DNA from: Eubacteriales bacterium | Lineage (GTDB): Bacteria; Bacillota; Clostridia; Christensenellales; CAG-138 | DNA: 64,000 bases | Direction of reading: 5' to 3' | Assembly (NCBI GenBank): GCA_021373115.1 | Contig: JAJFTI010000034.1 | Location: 99,154-163,153 of the forward strand | In this document: positions 1-8,911 of the stretch, piece by piece | Layout: every line of letters starts with the position of its first letter | Numbering within the stretch: position 1 is the first letter of the stretch | Notes under the pieces: model-generated | Database searches by the model: none | Seen by the model: only the letters and a program-made list of their open reading frames with translations | Told to the model about the DNA's origin: nothing | Translations under genes and position numbers: made by a program

Positions 1-884
1 TAATCCGAATAATTCGAATAGCCGAGCTTTTCGGCAATCTGTGCGCGAATCTGAACTTGCTGCTGAAAAATCGCACCCGCCTCGGCATTCAGTCCGGCGC
101 AGTATGCATCGTAGAGACGATAGTATTCCTCATTGCTCGGCGACAGGTCGTTTTCAATTTCGGCCAGCGACCATCGTTTTCCGCCGTCCAGCAGCGTGAA
201 GGTGGAACACAGGTTGTCGTATTCCAGCGTGAGCTGCTCTTCCTGGTCCGTCAGTTCTCGAATCGTAGCCGAACTAAGCTCCTCCGCACGCAGAATGGTG
301 TTTACATACTCTTCTCCAAAGGATTCCTTCGCCAGAGATTCCGCCTCGTTGGACGACTGAAACAGAGCGTAGGAAAGGCCTTCCATATCGCCGTCCAGCT
401 CGCTGAGCGCGGATTGCAGATAGGCGTATTCGTCCCGATAATAGTCCTGCGTCACATCGGTTGCATACAGCAGGTAGGCCAGCGAAAGCATGGAGTCCGC
501 ATGCGAATACCGGTCTTGCAGTGTACGATATGCGGCAATCAAATCGCTCGCCGGTACTCCGCTTCGGATACTGTCTTTTAAACCGTCGAGCTGCGCCTGC
601 ATGTCGGCAATATCCGGCCTTTCGTACACCATCTGCGAAAATGTTACGTCCGGATGCTGGCTGCTTGGCAGCAAACCCGACTTCGCCGTGTCGGAATCCG
701 ATTGTGCCGCGACGAAAGATCCCGTGCCGCTGGAAGCATCCCCCGTTCCGCCGGACGTGGATGCGCCGGCTCCGCCGTAAGCGGAGGAAATAACGGTATC
801 CGAACCCGAAGCGCATCCAAACGCAGAAAGCGCCACAGCAGTCGCGCAAAGAATGGCAATCCACTTTGTTACACGTAATTTCAT
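1..884 (-). CDS. Lipoprotein M3-family oligopeptidase (PepF-like), 3' end outside window
   Basis: Open from the ATG at 884 to the window edge with no stop, so only about 294 N-terminal residues are present. The first 23 residues form a lipoprotein signal: basic MKLRVTK, a hydrophobic core, then SAFGC as lipobox. A Ser/Gly/Ala-rich linker follows. Further on come a helical segment and the phrase AEKLGYSNYSDY, typical of the N-terminal half of M3 metallopeptidases (PepF/thimet type). The HExxH zinc motif would lie beyond the edge. Inferred role: surface-anchored oligopeptide hydrolysis. No Shine-Dalgarno is visible; a -10-like TATACT sits 6 nt before the ATG. The family call rests on the N-terminal part only. 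Confidence 0.75.
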   Translation of the reverse strand, partial: MKLRVTKWIAILCATAVALSAFGCASGSDTVISSAYGGAGASTSGGTGDASSGTGSFVAAQSDSDTAKSGLLPSSQHPDVTFSQMVYERPDIADMQAQLDGLKDSIRSGVPASDLIAAYRTLQDRYSHADSMLSLAYLLYATDVTQDYYRDEYAYLQSALSELDGDMEGLSYALFQSSNEAESLAKESFGEEYVNTILRAEELSSATIRELTDQEEQLTLEYDNLCSTFTLLDGGKRWSLAEIENDLSPSNEEYYRLYDAYCAGLNAEAGAIFQQQVQIRAQIAEKLGYSNYSD

Positions 885-890
885 GGCTTC

Positions 891-896
891 AGTATA
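891..896 (-). promoter_or_regulatory. -10-like TATACT 6 nt upstream of the M3 peptidase ATG
   Basis: On the minus strand TATACT ends 6 nt before the ATG at 884. A weak TTGTGC lies 19 nt upstream of it as possible -35. If used, the transcript would start at or next to the start codon (leaderless). Consistent with the lack of a ribosome binding site. Confidence 0.35.
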
Positions 897-1053
897 CTAC
901 CGCAACATTTGGTTTGCACAACATTTTTTGATTGGAATGGCTTATATTCAGCTTGTTTTTATACTTATTACTCAACTTGCACGTATTTCAGGTTGGAATA
1001 CCTTTTTTATTGGTTCGTTTCTCCCGGATTCGTCTTTCCACCGAATTGTTCTA

Positions 1054-1082
1054 TTGAATTATATAGGGTTTCGTGATATAAA
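1054..1082 (+). promoter_or_regulatory. Promoter for ddl-murF
   Basis: TTGAAT, 17-nt spacer, TATAAA, placed 85 nt before the ddl ATG in the 283-bp divergent gap. Good spacing but imperfect boxes. Confidence 0.5.
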
Positions 1083-1167
1083 CGTTAGGAGCGTTCCCGC
1101 CTCAACCGGATTACTCCGTTCGGCGCGGCGCGCGGATGAATCGATTGTTCGGAAAGGAAATCAAAGA

Positions 1168-2223
1168 ATGAACATCGTAGTCCTTGCCGGAGGGCTTTCG
1201 CCCGAACGCGACGTATCCCTCTCTACCGGAACCATGGTGACCAACGCATTGCGTAAAAAAGGTCACAACGCCATATTGGTTGATTTGTTTTTCGGGGTGG
1301 AATCGCCGCCCGCTTCCATAGAAGAACTGTTTCAAATCAACGGACTACTGCCGCCATGCTCCGTTCCCGAAGCCGCGCCGGATCTCGAAGCCGTTCGCGC
1401 TTCGCGAAAAAGCGGATTTTCCGATCAAATTGGATCAAACGTTCCGGAGCTTTGCCGTGCCGCAGATTTATGTTTTCTTGCGCTGCACGGTGGAATCGGC
1501 GAGAACGGCAGCCTGCAGTCGTTCTTTGATCTCTGCGGAATCCGCTATACGGGCAGCCCCTCCATTGGCTGCGCGCTCGCCATGGATAAGAGCGTCAGCA
1601 AGTCGCTCTTTCGAAGCGAAGGTATCCTGACGGCGAATTGGGCGGTTGCGCGGCGGGGCGTTCCTTTTGATGCGGAACACTTCCCTGTTCCCTGCGTTGT
1701 GAAACCAAACAGCGGCGGATCAAGCATTGGAGTCGAGATCGTTCGCGACCGCGCCGCGCTGAAAGCCGCAATCGAAGCCGGTTTTGCCTATGAGGATGAA
1801 TTGATTGTTGAAGAGTATATCTCCGGCATGGAGCTCTCCGCCGGCGTGCTTGGCAGCGGTGGCGACCTGACCGCACTGCCACTGATTGAAATCGTACCGA
1901 AACACGGTTTTTACGATTATCAGCATAAATATCAGAAAGGCTGGACGGATGAAATTGTTCCGGCCCGCATTTCCGAGTCGCTGACGGGCATGGTGCAGGA
2001 GGCCGCGCTGCAGGCGTTCCGCGCGCTGAAATTGGACGTATACGCACGCATTGACTTTCTGCTCACGCAGGACGGCCGCGCGTATTGTCTGGAGGCGAAT
2101 ACGCTTCCCGGCATGACACCGACAAGCCTCCTGCCGCAGGAAGCGGAACATATCGGTCTCGATTATGCGTCGCTTTGCGAAACGATTGTGACCTATTCTC
2201 TAAAGCGCGGCGAGGAAGCATGA
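1168..2223 (+). CDS. ddl: D-alanine--D-alanine ligase
   Basis: ATP-grasp ligase that makes D-Ala-D-Ala for peptidoglycan in the cytoplasm. The N-terminus has the Ddl motif GGLSPERDVS. Mid-protein KPNSGGSSIGVE is the ATP-binding loop. Near the C-terminus ARIDF and EANTLPGMTPTSLLP carry the metal-binding Glu/Asn and the family signature. Length is 351 aa, normal for Ddl. The ATG at 1168 is chosen because GGAAAGGA lies just upstream and homology begins there; an upstream in-frame extension is non-coding. The stop overlaps the murF start (ATGA at 2220-2223), implying coupled translation of consecutive steps. Confidence 0.93.
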   Translation: MNIVVLAGGLSPERDVSLSTGTMVTNALRKKGHNAILVDLFFGVESPPASIEELFQINGLLPPCSVPEAAPDLEAVRASRKSGFSDQIGSNVPELCRAADLCFLALHGGIGENGSLQSFFDLCGIRYTGSPSIGCALAMDKSVSKSLFRSEGILTANWAVARRGVPFDAEHFPVPCVVKPNSGGSSIGVEIVRDRAALKAAIEAGFAYEDELIVEEYISGMELSAGVLGSGGDLTALPLIEIVPKHGFYDYQHKYQKGWTDEIVPARISESLTGMVQEAALQAFRALKLDVYARIDFLLTQDGRAYCLEANTLPGMTPTSLLPQEAEHIGLDYASLCETIVTYSLKRGEEA

Positions 2224-3569
2224 AAACCTTTCTGTTTCAGGAAATTCTCAGCGCCTGCGGGGGCGAATATGTTGGCGATCCCGCTCTGCTTTTCAAGGCT
2301 GCGACCGGTATTGTGATCGACAGCCGCAATGCCGTACCCGGGTCGCTCTACGTACCCATTATCGGCGAAAATCACGACGGGCATGCGTTTATTCCCGCCG
2401 CGCGCGCAAACGGCGCTTCGCTTGTGCTCAGCGACCGCGAACTGCAGGATCCCCCCTACATTCTCGTTGCGAATACCCTTTTCGCGCTTCAGGCGATCGC
2501 CGCGCGCTATCGCAGTCTGTTCTCTATACCCGTGGTTGGTCTCACCGGCAGCGCAGGCAAAACATCCACAAAGGATATGGTTGCCGCCGCGCTCGGCGCG
2601 CACTTCTCGGTTTTAAAAACGCAGGGGAACCTGAACAACGAAACCGGAGCGCCGCTGACCCTCTTTTCTTTGGAGGAGAGCCACGAAGTCGCGGTTGTCG
2701 AAATGGGAACCAATCACTTTGGGGAAATCGACCGGATCGCGGCAATGGTTCGGCCCGATATCTGCCTGTTTACGAACATTGGATATGCGCATATCGAGAA
2801 TTTCGGCACGCGGGAAGGCATTTTTCGCGGCAAAACAGAGATGCTGAAGTATATGCGCCCCGGCGGGCATATCGTTGCAAACGGAGACGACGATTTTTTA
2901 GTCCAGCTGCCGGACGCCATGCTTTACGGGCTTGGCGCGCATTGTAACGTCCTCGGAACGGAGATTGAGGATCTTCTGCTGGATGGAATGAACTTTTCCG
3001 TGACCTATTTCAATCAGCAAAAGCGAATGCACGTCCCCGCGCTGGGTCTGCATTCGGTCTATAACGCGCTGGCAGCCGTCTCGGTTGGCTTGCTTCTTGG
3101 AATGCGTCTGGACGAAATCGCGTCCGGAATTGAAACCTATCTTCCTCTTCCGGGTCGAATGAACGTAGTCAAACTTTCGCGCTATACGGTCATTGACGAC
3201 ACCTACAACGCGAATCCCACGTCCGTTCAGGCTTCCGTGGACGTGCTGGCGAAGTGCTCCGGCAGACGTGTCTGCATCCTTGGCGATATGCGCGAACTTG
3301 GCCGCGAATCCGCGCGCCTGCACGAAGAGATCGGCGTGTATACCGCAAACAGCGGCGCCGACCTGCTTCTCTTCGTAGGTACGGAGAGCATTCGTATGTG
3401 CGAGGGGGCAAGCAAATCTGCGCGGAATCGCGCGCATTATTTCGAAACGCAGGAGGCATTGATTGCAGAACTTCCAAACTGGATTCAGCCCGGCGATACG
3501 ATTCTGGTGAAGGCTTCCCGCGGAATGCATCTAGAAAATACGGTGAAAGCGCTCCTTGCTCTTTCGTAA
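2220..3569 (+). CDS. murF: UDP-N-acetylmuramoyl-tripeptide--D-alanyl-D-alanine ligase
   Basis: Adds the D-Ala-D-Ala made by Ddl to UDP-MurNAc-tripeptide. The three Mur ligase parts are visible in order: an N-terminal substrate domain (VIDSRNAVPGSLYVPIIGENHDGH), the central P-loop GLTGSAGKTSTKD with NLNNETGAPLTL and EMGTNHFGEI, and a C-terminal domain with DDTYNANPTSVQAS and GDMRELG. Length 449 aa is normal. It overlaps ddl by 4 nt and ends just before a strong hairpin. No sign of damage. Confidence 0.95.
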   Translation: MKTFLFQEILSACGGEYVGDPALLFKAATGIVIDSRNAVPGSLYVPIIGENHDGHAFIPAARANGASLVLSDRELQDPPYILVANTLFALQAIAARYRSLFSIPVVGLTGSAGKTSTKDMVAAALGAHFSVLKTQGNLNNETGAPLTLFSLEESHEVAVVEMGTNHFGEIDRIAAMVRPDICLFTNIGYAHIENFGTREGIFRGKTEMLKYMRPGGHIVANGDDDFLVQLPDAMLYGLGAHCNVLGTEIEDLLLDGMNFSVTYFNQQKRMHVPALGLHSVYNALAAVSVGLLLGMRLDEIASGIETYLPLPGRMNVVKLSRYTVIDDTYNANPTSVQASVDVLAKCSGRRVCILGDMRELGRESARLHEEIGVYTANSGADLLLFVGTESIRMCEGASKSARNRAHYFETQEALIAELPNWIQPGDTILVKASRGMHLENTVKALLALS

Positions 3570-3583
3570 TCATTACCACCAAA

Positions 3584-3615
3584 AAGAGCGTCCGCCCATC
3601 ACGGCAGACGCTCTT
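3584..3615. terminator. Bidirectional terminator between murF and the DUF47 gene
   Basis: Nine-bp perfect stem AAGAGCGTC / GACGCTCTT with a 14-nt loop. It has an A-run on the left and a T-rich stretch on the right, so it can serve both convergent genes. Confidence 0.75.
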
Positions 3616-3628
3616 GTTATTCCGTTTT

Positions 3629-4255
3629 TTAGCTGTTCTTCATAACGACCATTTCTACGCTCTCCATAACGTCCTCGCAGGCGTCGCAGCAGGCCTCCAT
3701 CCAGTCGAATGTCTTTGTCCAGGTGATCCGCTCGAGCGGCTCGGCGTTCTCGCAGTATAACCTGCGCATTGCCGCGCAATAGAGCCGGTCGCCGGCTTCT
3801 TCGAACTCGTTTACTTTTACGATCGCCTCCAGCAGACGCTGGCTTGACTTTTGAAATCCGGGAAGTTCCTTGAGCGCGTCCCGCGACTCGTAGCAGCACT
3901 GCTTGATGATGGACGCAAACTCCACCGCCTCAGACCGGACGGCCTGAACATTATACATAAACATCTTGCGCACGACGTCCTCGATAAAATCCGTTACATT
4001 ATCGATTTGCTGGAGCAGCAGGATGATATCCTCCCGTTCGATGGGCGTTATAAACTCCTTTGCAAGCCTCTGCATGAGCATATGCTTGTTGATATCCGCT
4101 TCGTGCTCGATGCGGTGAATCTCCTCTACCTGTTCATCCAGTTTCGCAGGATCGTAATGCTCAATCAAGTCTTCAAGATACTCCGCCGCCTTGCAGGCGC
4201 TTTCCATTCCGGAAACAAACCCTTCAAAATACTCATTCGAGTGCTGTTTTGCCAT
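3629..4255 (-). CDS. DUF47/PhoU-like accessory protein of Pit phosphate transport
   Basis: A 208-aa soluble helical protein of the DUF47 (YkaA/PhoU-like) family. The regularly spaced acidic and His residues (EEIHRIEHEAD, EREDIILLLQQIDNVTDFIED) are family hallmarks and probably bind metal. The ATG at 4255 has GGAGGG 8 nt upstream; longer in-frame readings run back into the next gene. It is followed by the terminator at 3584 and preceded 65 nt upstream by a Pit permease, the usual partner. Inferred role: control of the permease. Confidence 0.85.
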   Translation of the reverse strand: MAKQHSNEYFEGFVSGMESACKAAEYLEDLIEHYDPAKLDEQVEEIHRIEHEADINKHMLMQRLAKEFITPIEREDIILLLQQIDNVTDFIEDVVRKMFMYNVQAVRSEAVEFASIIKQCCYESRDALKELPGFQKSSQRLLEAIVKVNEFEEAGDRLYCAAMRRLYCENAEPLERITWTKTFDWMEACCDACEDVMESVEMVVMKNS

Positions 4256-4320
4256 CGTAATATCCCTCCGCATTTTTCGTTCTCGAAAAAATAACGTTCC
4301 CGGCAATTGGGGTAATTCCC

Positions 4321-5373
4321 CTAAAAAATTGCCAGAAACAGTTTCACCATAAGATAACCAACCAGTCCGCAGCAAGGGAACGTTAATACCCACGCATAAA
4401 CCATTTCCTTGACAACGCCCCAATTCACGGAACTTAACCGTTTGCTCGCGCCAACGCCCATAATCGCGGTTGTTTTGGTATGCGTCGTGCTCACCGGAAT
4501 ACCGGTCAGAGAGGAAAGCAGCAGGCACCCAGCCGCCGCGATATCCGCGGAGAATCCCTGGTATTTTTCAAGCTTGACCATGTCCATGCCAACGGCCTTG
4601 ATAATTCGAAGTCCGCCAATCGACGTGCCGAGCGACATGACCAAGGAGCAAAGAATCATAAGCCAGATTGGAATCACAAACGTTGTTACATCGGTTTGCC
4701 CGCCGGCAAGAAACGTCCCCAGCAGGAAAACGCCAATGAACTTCTGCCCGTCCTGCGCGCCGTGCATAAACGCCATTGCCGCGCTGCCGATAATTTGTCC
4801 TTTCCGGAAGAACCGGTCCGCATGCCTTCGTTCCACACGCTTAAACAGGAGCTGTACGATTTTTGCCATGCCGAAACCCATCACGAAGCCAAGAACCGAG
4901 GACAGCAGTAATCCGTAGATCACCTTCATCCATGCCGAGCCGTTGATTCCGGAAAACCCGTTCTGAATGGCAACCGCCGCGCCGGAAATACCCGCGATCA
5001 GCGCATGGCTTTCGCTGGTTGGTATTCCAAACCACCACGCGATCGTTGCCCAGAGTACGATGGCGAACATACCGGCGCAAAGCGCAATCGTTGCGTCCCC
5101 TGCGTCGCTGCCAAAGTCAACCATGTTATAAATTGTCTCGGCGACGGTGGCGTTGAGCAGCGTCATCACCAGTACGCCAAAGAAGTTGAAAACTGCGGCC
5201 ATTGCAATTGCGGCGCGCGGCGGCATGGAGCGCGTCGAGATACAGGTCGCAATCGCGTTTGGCGCGTCCGTCCAACCATTCACCATTATAACGCCGAGTG
5301 TAAGCAATACCGTAATAAGCAACGCGGGATTCGTTGTAATCCGCGTGATAAAATCGGATAATGTGATCGTCAT
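4321..5373 (-). CDS. Pit-family inorganic phosphate transporter
   Basis: Integral membrane protein, 350 aa with about ten hydrophobic segments. Two inverted PHO4 repeats are seen: VNGWTDAPNAIATCISTRSM near the N-terminus, and FMHGAQDGQKFIGV plus STTHTKTTAIMGVGASKR in the second half. These GANDxAN-like and STTH motifs line the phosphate/cation path in the family. The ATG at 5373 is preferred (GGTGG upstream, start of homology). Transcribed just ahead of the DUF47 gene, forming a phosphate-uptake pair. Confidence 0.9.
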   Translation of the reverse strand: MTITLSDFITRITTNPALLITVLLTLGVIMVNGWTDAPNAIATCISTRSMPPRAAIAMAAVFNFFGVLVMTLLNATVAETIYNMVDFGSDAGDATIALCAGMFAIVLWATIAWWFGIPTSESHALIAGISGAAVAIQNGFSGINGSAWMKVIYGLLLSSVLGFVMGFGMAKIVQLLFKRVERRHADRFFRKGQIIGSAAMAFMHGAQDGQKFIGVFLLGTFLAGGQTDVTTFVIPIWLMILCSLVMSLGTSIGGLRIIKAVGMDMVKLEKYQGFSADIAAAGCLLLSSLTGIPVSTTHTKTTAIMGVGASKRLSSVNWGVVKEMVYAWVLTFPCCGLVGYLMVKLFLAIF

Positions 5374-5630
5374 TTTTCCACCAATCCCCCAGTAAAAAGA
5401 GCAATTTTCACCCAAAATGTAGTATACCACATAATCTTTCCACCTTTAACATGTATTTAACATTTTACATGGATTTGACCTTTCCTTGGGAATGCGTCGT
5501 AATTATGAATCGCCTTCCGGCTTCCATCCGTTTCTGCTGCGTTCATTCACCGGCAGGAACCCGCGCCTGGCAGGTTCCGGACAAACGGCTGTTTTCGACT
5601 ATGTTCTTCCACAAACACCGGAACCGCTTC

Positions 5631-5659
5631 TTGACAATTTTCTTCCCGGATGCTATCAT
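5631..5659 (+). promoter_or_regulatory. Promoter of tRNA-Pro
   Basis: Perfect TTGACA (5631-5636), 17-nt spacer, TATCAT (5654-5659). The mature tRNA begins 12 nt downstream. Confidence 0.8.
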
Positions 5660-5671
5660 AATCAACGCCGT

Positions 5672-5748
5672 CTGGGTGTAGCGCAGTTTGGTAGCGTGCT
5701 TGAATGGGGTTCAAGAGGCCGAAGGTTCAAATCCTTTCACCCAGACCA
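5672..5748 (+). tRNA. tRNA-Pro (anticodon GGG)
   Basis: Cloverleaf read by hand: acceptor CTGGGTG/CACCCAG, D arm GCGC-AGTTTGGTA-GCGT, anticodon stem CTTGA/TCAAG with loop ATGGGGT (GGG at positions 34-36), T arm GAAGG-TTCAAAT-CCTTT. CCA is encoded. Has its own promoter and a terminator just after it. Confidence 0.93.
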
Positions 5749-5758
5749 AAAGACAAGA

Positions 5759-5783
5759 GGTTCCTTCCGGAACCCCTTTTTTT
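5759..5783 (+). terminator. Terminator after tRNA-Pro
   Basis: Stem GGTTCC / GGAACC with a 4-nt loop, followed by CC and a run of seven T. Confidence 0.8.
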
Positions 5784-5878
5784 ATATGCTTTATGAAAAG
5801 TGAAACTGCAATTTTATGTGCTGTTTTGTAAAAAAACATGACGTTCAAAAGAGCGCCTGCAGCTTGTCTTGAAAAAGT

Positions 5879-6979
5879 TTACTCCAAAAAGTCAAACCCT
5901 TTCCATACCGGCTCTCTGGTATAAGTATGCGCGTCTTCCTCTCCGCGCAGAACCCGCAGCACGGCTCCCGCCATCTCTTCCTGCTCCATCTCGCCGGGGT
6001 AAACGGTGATTGGCGCAATCCAGCCGCAGCGTTCTCGAATGCCGTCTACAATGTCATCGTATCGGGCAAGCCCTCCGGTGAGCACGATGCCATCGACCTT
6101 GCCGTTAAGCACGGTGCTCATTGCCCCGATTTCTTTGCTGATTTGATAGATCATGGCGTTCCACACCAATATCGCTTTCCGGTCTCCTTCTTCCACCATG
6201 CGGTGAACCTTATCCGCGTCGGAAGTGCCAAAATGACTGACGAAGCCGCCGGCACGGGAACACATGAGCCGTACCTCATCTAGCGAATGCTGCTCGATAT
6301 AGTCCAGCAGGCAGAGTACCGGCACGCTGCCGATGCGGGTCGGAGCGTAGGGACCGTCTCCGCCGGAACCTACGGTTCCATCCACCATTTTCCCGCAGTC
6401 GTGCGCGTTTATCGTCACGCCGCCGTCGATATGTGCAACCACAAAACGGCAATCCTCGTATCGCCGATGCATGGTCTTTGCATGGTACGCGGCTACCGCC
6501 TTTTGATTCAAGGCATGCGTCTGCGCATTTCGATATAATCCGGCAATGCCGGTCATGCGGGCATAGTCGCAAAGCTCGTCTATATTGGTGGGATTCAGCG
6601 TAAACATGATTCCGCCATATTCCGTGCAAAGCTCATAAGCCACAAGAACTCCCAGCTTTGCCGCATGTTCGCTGCCGCCCACTGCGTCCCAAGTGTCCTG
6701 ATAAAGCCAGCGATCTATCGGCATGACGCCTGCGCGCTGCGGGTAGGCGCTTCCGCCGCGGCCAACATAAACTTCGACGTCCCCGGGAACGCACCCATTG
6801 CGCCGTAAGATGTTTAAAACCACCTGTTTGCGGAAGGGAACCTGATCGTTCACCGAGGGGTACTGCAGCAAAACAGGGGCGTCGTGAAACTCGCTTTCCT
6901 CAAAAAGCAAAGTCTCATCGTCAAAAAGGCTGATCTTTGTGGAAGTGGAGCCTGGATTGATTACCAGTATTTTCGTCAT
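5879..6979 (-). CDS. buk: Butyrate kinase
   Basis: ASKHA-fold kinase interconverting butyryl phosphate + ADP with butyrate + ATP. Start motif ILVINPGSTSTKISLF is the acetate/butyrate kinase phosphate 1 loop. FVVAHIDGGVTINAH and GIVLTGGLARYDD are the later family motifs. Length 366 aa is normal. The ATG at 6979 has GAGGGAA upstream. A phosphotransbutyrylase (ptb) partner, usually adjacent, is not in the window; the gene stands alone between tRNA-Pro and a methyltransferase. A related branched-chain acyl kinase role is possible. Confidence 0.9.
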   Translation of the reverse strand: MTKILVINPGSTSTKISLFDDETLLFEESEFHDAPVLLQYPSVNDQVPFRKQVVLNILRRNGCVPGDVEVYVGRGGSAYPQRAGVMPIDRWLYQDTWDAVGGSEHAAKLGVLVAYELCTEYGGIMFTLNPTNIDELCDYARMTGIAGLYRNAQTHALNQKAVAAYHAKTMHRRYEDCRFVVAHIDGGVTINAHDCGKMVDGTVGSGGDGPYAPTRIGSVPVLCLLDYIEQHSLDEVRLMCSRAGGFVSHFGTSDADKVHRMVEEGDRKAILVWNAMIYQISKEIGAMSTVLNGKVDGIVLTGGLARYDDIVDGIRERCGWIAPITVYPGEMEQEEMAGAVLRVLRGEEDAHTYTREPVWKGFDFLE

Positions 6980-7331
6980 CTTGATTCCCTCTCGAATATC
7001 ATGGAATTTTCGGCGGTATCGGAAGTCCTAACAAGTGTCAATTATAGCACGCCTCGTTTTTTCTTCAACGGAAAATTGGAACATTCATACGATTTTTAAT
7101 TTCCGCCTCGATGTAAGCGGTTCAACCGGTCATCGGAATGTTTTCTGAATGTGTCCGTTCTTTCAATTCATACCATGCGTACGATCCCGCAAGCGCACGG
7201 TGCCAGCTCTTTTTGCTCTCTATTTCTTTGTATCTTTTCAACTCTTTCTTTTTGATTTATCATAAATGGAATAGCGACCAAAAATCGAACGAATCATTAT
7301 AGGTTTCAGCAAAACATCGGAGGAGTATAAA
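6980..7331. other. Divergent intergenic region, buk / methyltransferase
   Basis: 352 bp without a supported gene, AT-richer than its surroundings. It must hold the two divergent promoters. I see no hairpin, riboswitch or repeat that I can defend. Confidence 0.5.
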
Positions 7332-7937
7332 ATGAACAAATACGAAGAGCGCTCGTTATCTGCCTACAATAAAAAAGCGGTCAACTATGACAGCTCCTTT
7401 GAGGGCAGATTTACCTCCAGCTTTAAATCGTTACTTTTGGAAACCGTACCCATCGAAACCGGAGCCAACGTTCTGGATATTGCATGCGGCAACGGCCGAC
7501 TTTTGAATATGTTCGCGGAGCGATATCGCTTCAGCGGGTACGGAACGGATTTATCCGATCAGATGATCGAACAAGCGAGATTATTAAACCCGTCCATGCA
7601 GTTTTCAGCCGGAAGCTGCGAACATATATCCTTGCCGGATGATATGTTTGACGTGATTACCGTCTGCGCCGCATACCATCATTTTCCTTTCGTTGACCGC
7701 TTTTCGAATGAAGCCTATCGGCTTTTAAAGAAAGGCGGTAAAATCTATATCGCGGAAGTGTATTATTCCCCGTTTGTCCGGGCGCTCTGCAATCCTTTCG
7801 TTCCGCTTATGAAGGATGGCGACGTTCGGTTCTACTCACCGAACGAGATTATGAATACGTTAAGAAAAGCCGGTTTTCAAAACCAGGCTTTCAAAACAAA
7901 CGAGCATATTCAAATTGTCAGCGCCAGTAAGCCGTAA
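7332..7937 (+). CDS. Class I SAM-dependent methyltransferase (type 11)
   Basis: A 201-aa single-domain Rossmann methyltransferase. Motif I is VLDIACGNGRLLNMF (residues about 47-61), the acidic end of strand 2 is YGTDLSDQM, and motif IV lies at FDVITVCAAYHHFP. These match the Methyltransf_11/25 group (UbiE-like). GGAGGAG precedes the ATG. Substrate unknown. It is the first of three non-homologous methyltransferases within 2.4 kb, the other two on the opposite strand. Confidence 0.85.
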   Translation: MNKYEERSLSAYNKKAVNYDSSFEGRFTSSFKSLLLETVPIETGANVLDIACGNGRLLNMFAERYRFSGYGTDLSDQMIEQARLLNPSMQFSAGSCEHISLPDDMFDVITVCAAYHHFPFVDRFSNEAYRLLKKGGKIYIAEVYYSPFVRALCNPFVPLMKDGDVRFYSPNEIMNTLRKAGFQNQAFKTNEHIQIVSASKP

Positions 7938-7973
7938 CGCTTCCCCGCTGTTCTGCGTCAACGATTCAACAAC

Positions 7974-8005
7974 CAACCAGGATCACTCCCGGTTGCTTAT
8001 TTTTT
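7974..8005 (+). terminator. Terminator after the first methyltransferase
   Basis: CAACCAGG / CCCGGTTG stem with one mismatch and a 6-nt loop, then CTTA and a T-run. Confidence 0.6.
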
Positions 8006-8026
8006 GTCTGTGTTTGGTTGAAACGA

Positions 8027-8851
8027 TTACCCGCCGATATATTCAAACATCTGCGTCTGCCATTTCGTATAGGGAATGGCGCCGGAATCCTCATAATCCC
8101 TGAGCGCACGGCACGCGTTGCTGATTCCGTCTTCTTCGTTTTGGCCAAGATAGAACGTATATTTCATTCCGCCGTTTTGCTCTTCTTTCGCATAATTCTT
8201 CAAGCAAGTCAGCAGATCCGGCCGGGACAGATCGAACGGGACGATTTGTGTGCTTGCGGCAACGCCTAAATGCTGAAATCCGGGAATCCGCTCAACCAGC
8301 GAACGAACCCTTTCCGCGCCATATTGAAACGAAACGTTGAGAAGGACGACGCCGTTCCGTTTTAAAAACTCCCTCGCCCCGTTAAGAACGATCCTGCGAA
8401 ATCCAAATCCGTCGTCCCCCTCGCTGGAAGGCGGATTCGATACGATAAAATCGACTTTCCCTTTCAAAGCGGATACCTCGCGTTTTTCAATCTCGCAGTA
8501 CGGATCATAGGAATCAGAGAGGATAAAACGAACTTTCCGTTCAACTTTATTTTCTTTCGCGTTTTGAATGGCGGCCTGTATATTCTTTTCGGAAATTTCC
8601 AGGCCGTATACCGTTTTTACTGCCGGAATGCGAGCCGCGAGGATAGCCTGGCAGCCGACGCCGCTGCCCCAGTCGATCCCGATACCGTGCAAAGCGTCTT
8701 TTTTTTCAACAATCGCCCGAAACAGGATGTCGCTTGCGGGCGTAACGGAAAAGGTTCCTGCCGGGTGGAAGAAACACAGACTGCCAAGCCCCCTGGTAAG
8801 CGTTTCGTCCAGGACGCTTTCCGTGTTGCCCGTATCGATTTCGCGTATCAT
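8027..8851 (-). CDS. HemK/PrmA-like class I methyltransferase with NPPS motif
   Basis: A 274-aa SAM methyltransferase. An N-terminal part (FFHPAGTFSVTPASDILFRAI) precedes motif I GIDWGSGVGCQAILAA and the acidic loop LEISEKNIQAA. Motif IV reads VDFIVSNPPSSEGD: the NPP of N- or Q-methylating enzymes is present, but the usual following Tyr/Phe is Ser. This resembles release-factor or ribosomal-protein methyltransferases, with an altered substrate pocket. GAGGAGA lies upstream of the ATG. The actual target is not deducible. Confidence 0.75.
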   Translation of the reverse strand: MIREIDTGNTESVLDETLTRGLGSLCFFHPAGTFSVTPASDILFRAIVEKKDALHGIGIDWGSGVGCQAILAARIPAVKTVYGLEISEKNIQAAIQNAKENKVERKVRFILSDSYDPYCEIEKREVSALKGKVDFIVSNPPSSEGDDGFGFRRIVLNGAREFLKRNGVVLLNVSFQYGAERVRSLVERIPGFQHLGVAASTQIVPFDLSRPDLLTCLKNYAKEEQNGGMKYTFYLGQNEEDGISNACRALRDYEDSGAIPYTKWQTQMFEYIGG

Positions 8852-8911
8852 CTTTCCAGTCTCCTCTCAAAACACGTCTTGTCGGAAATACGAATCTCTG
8901 TTTTTCAGTCG

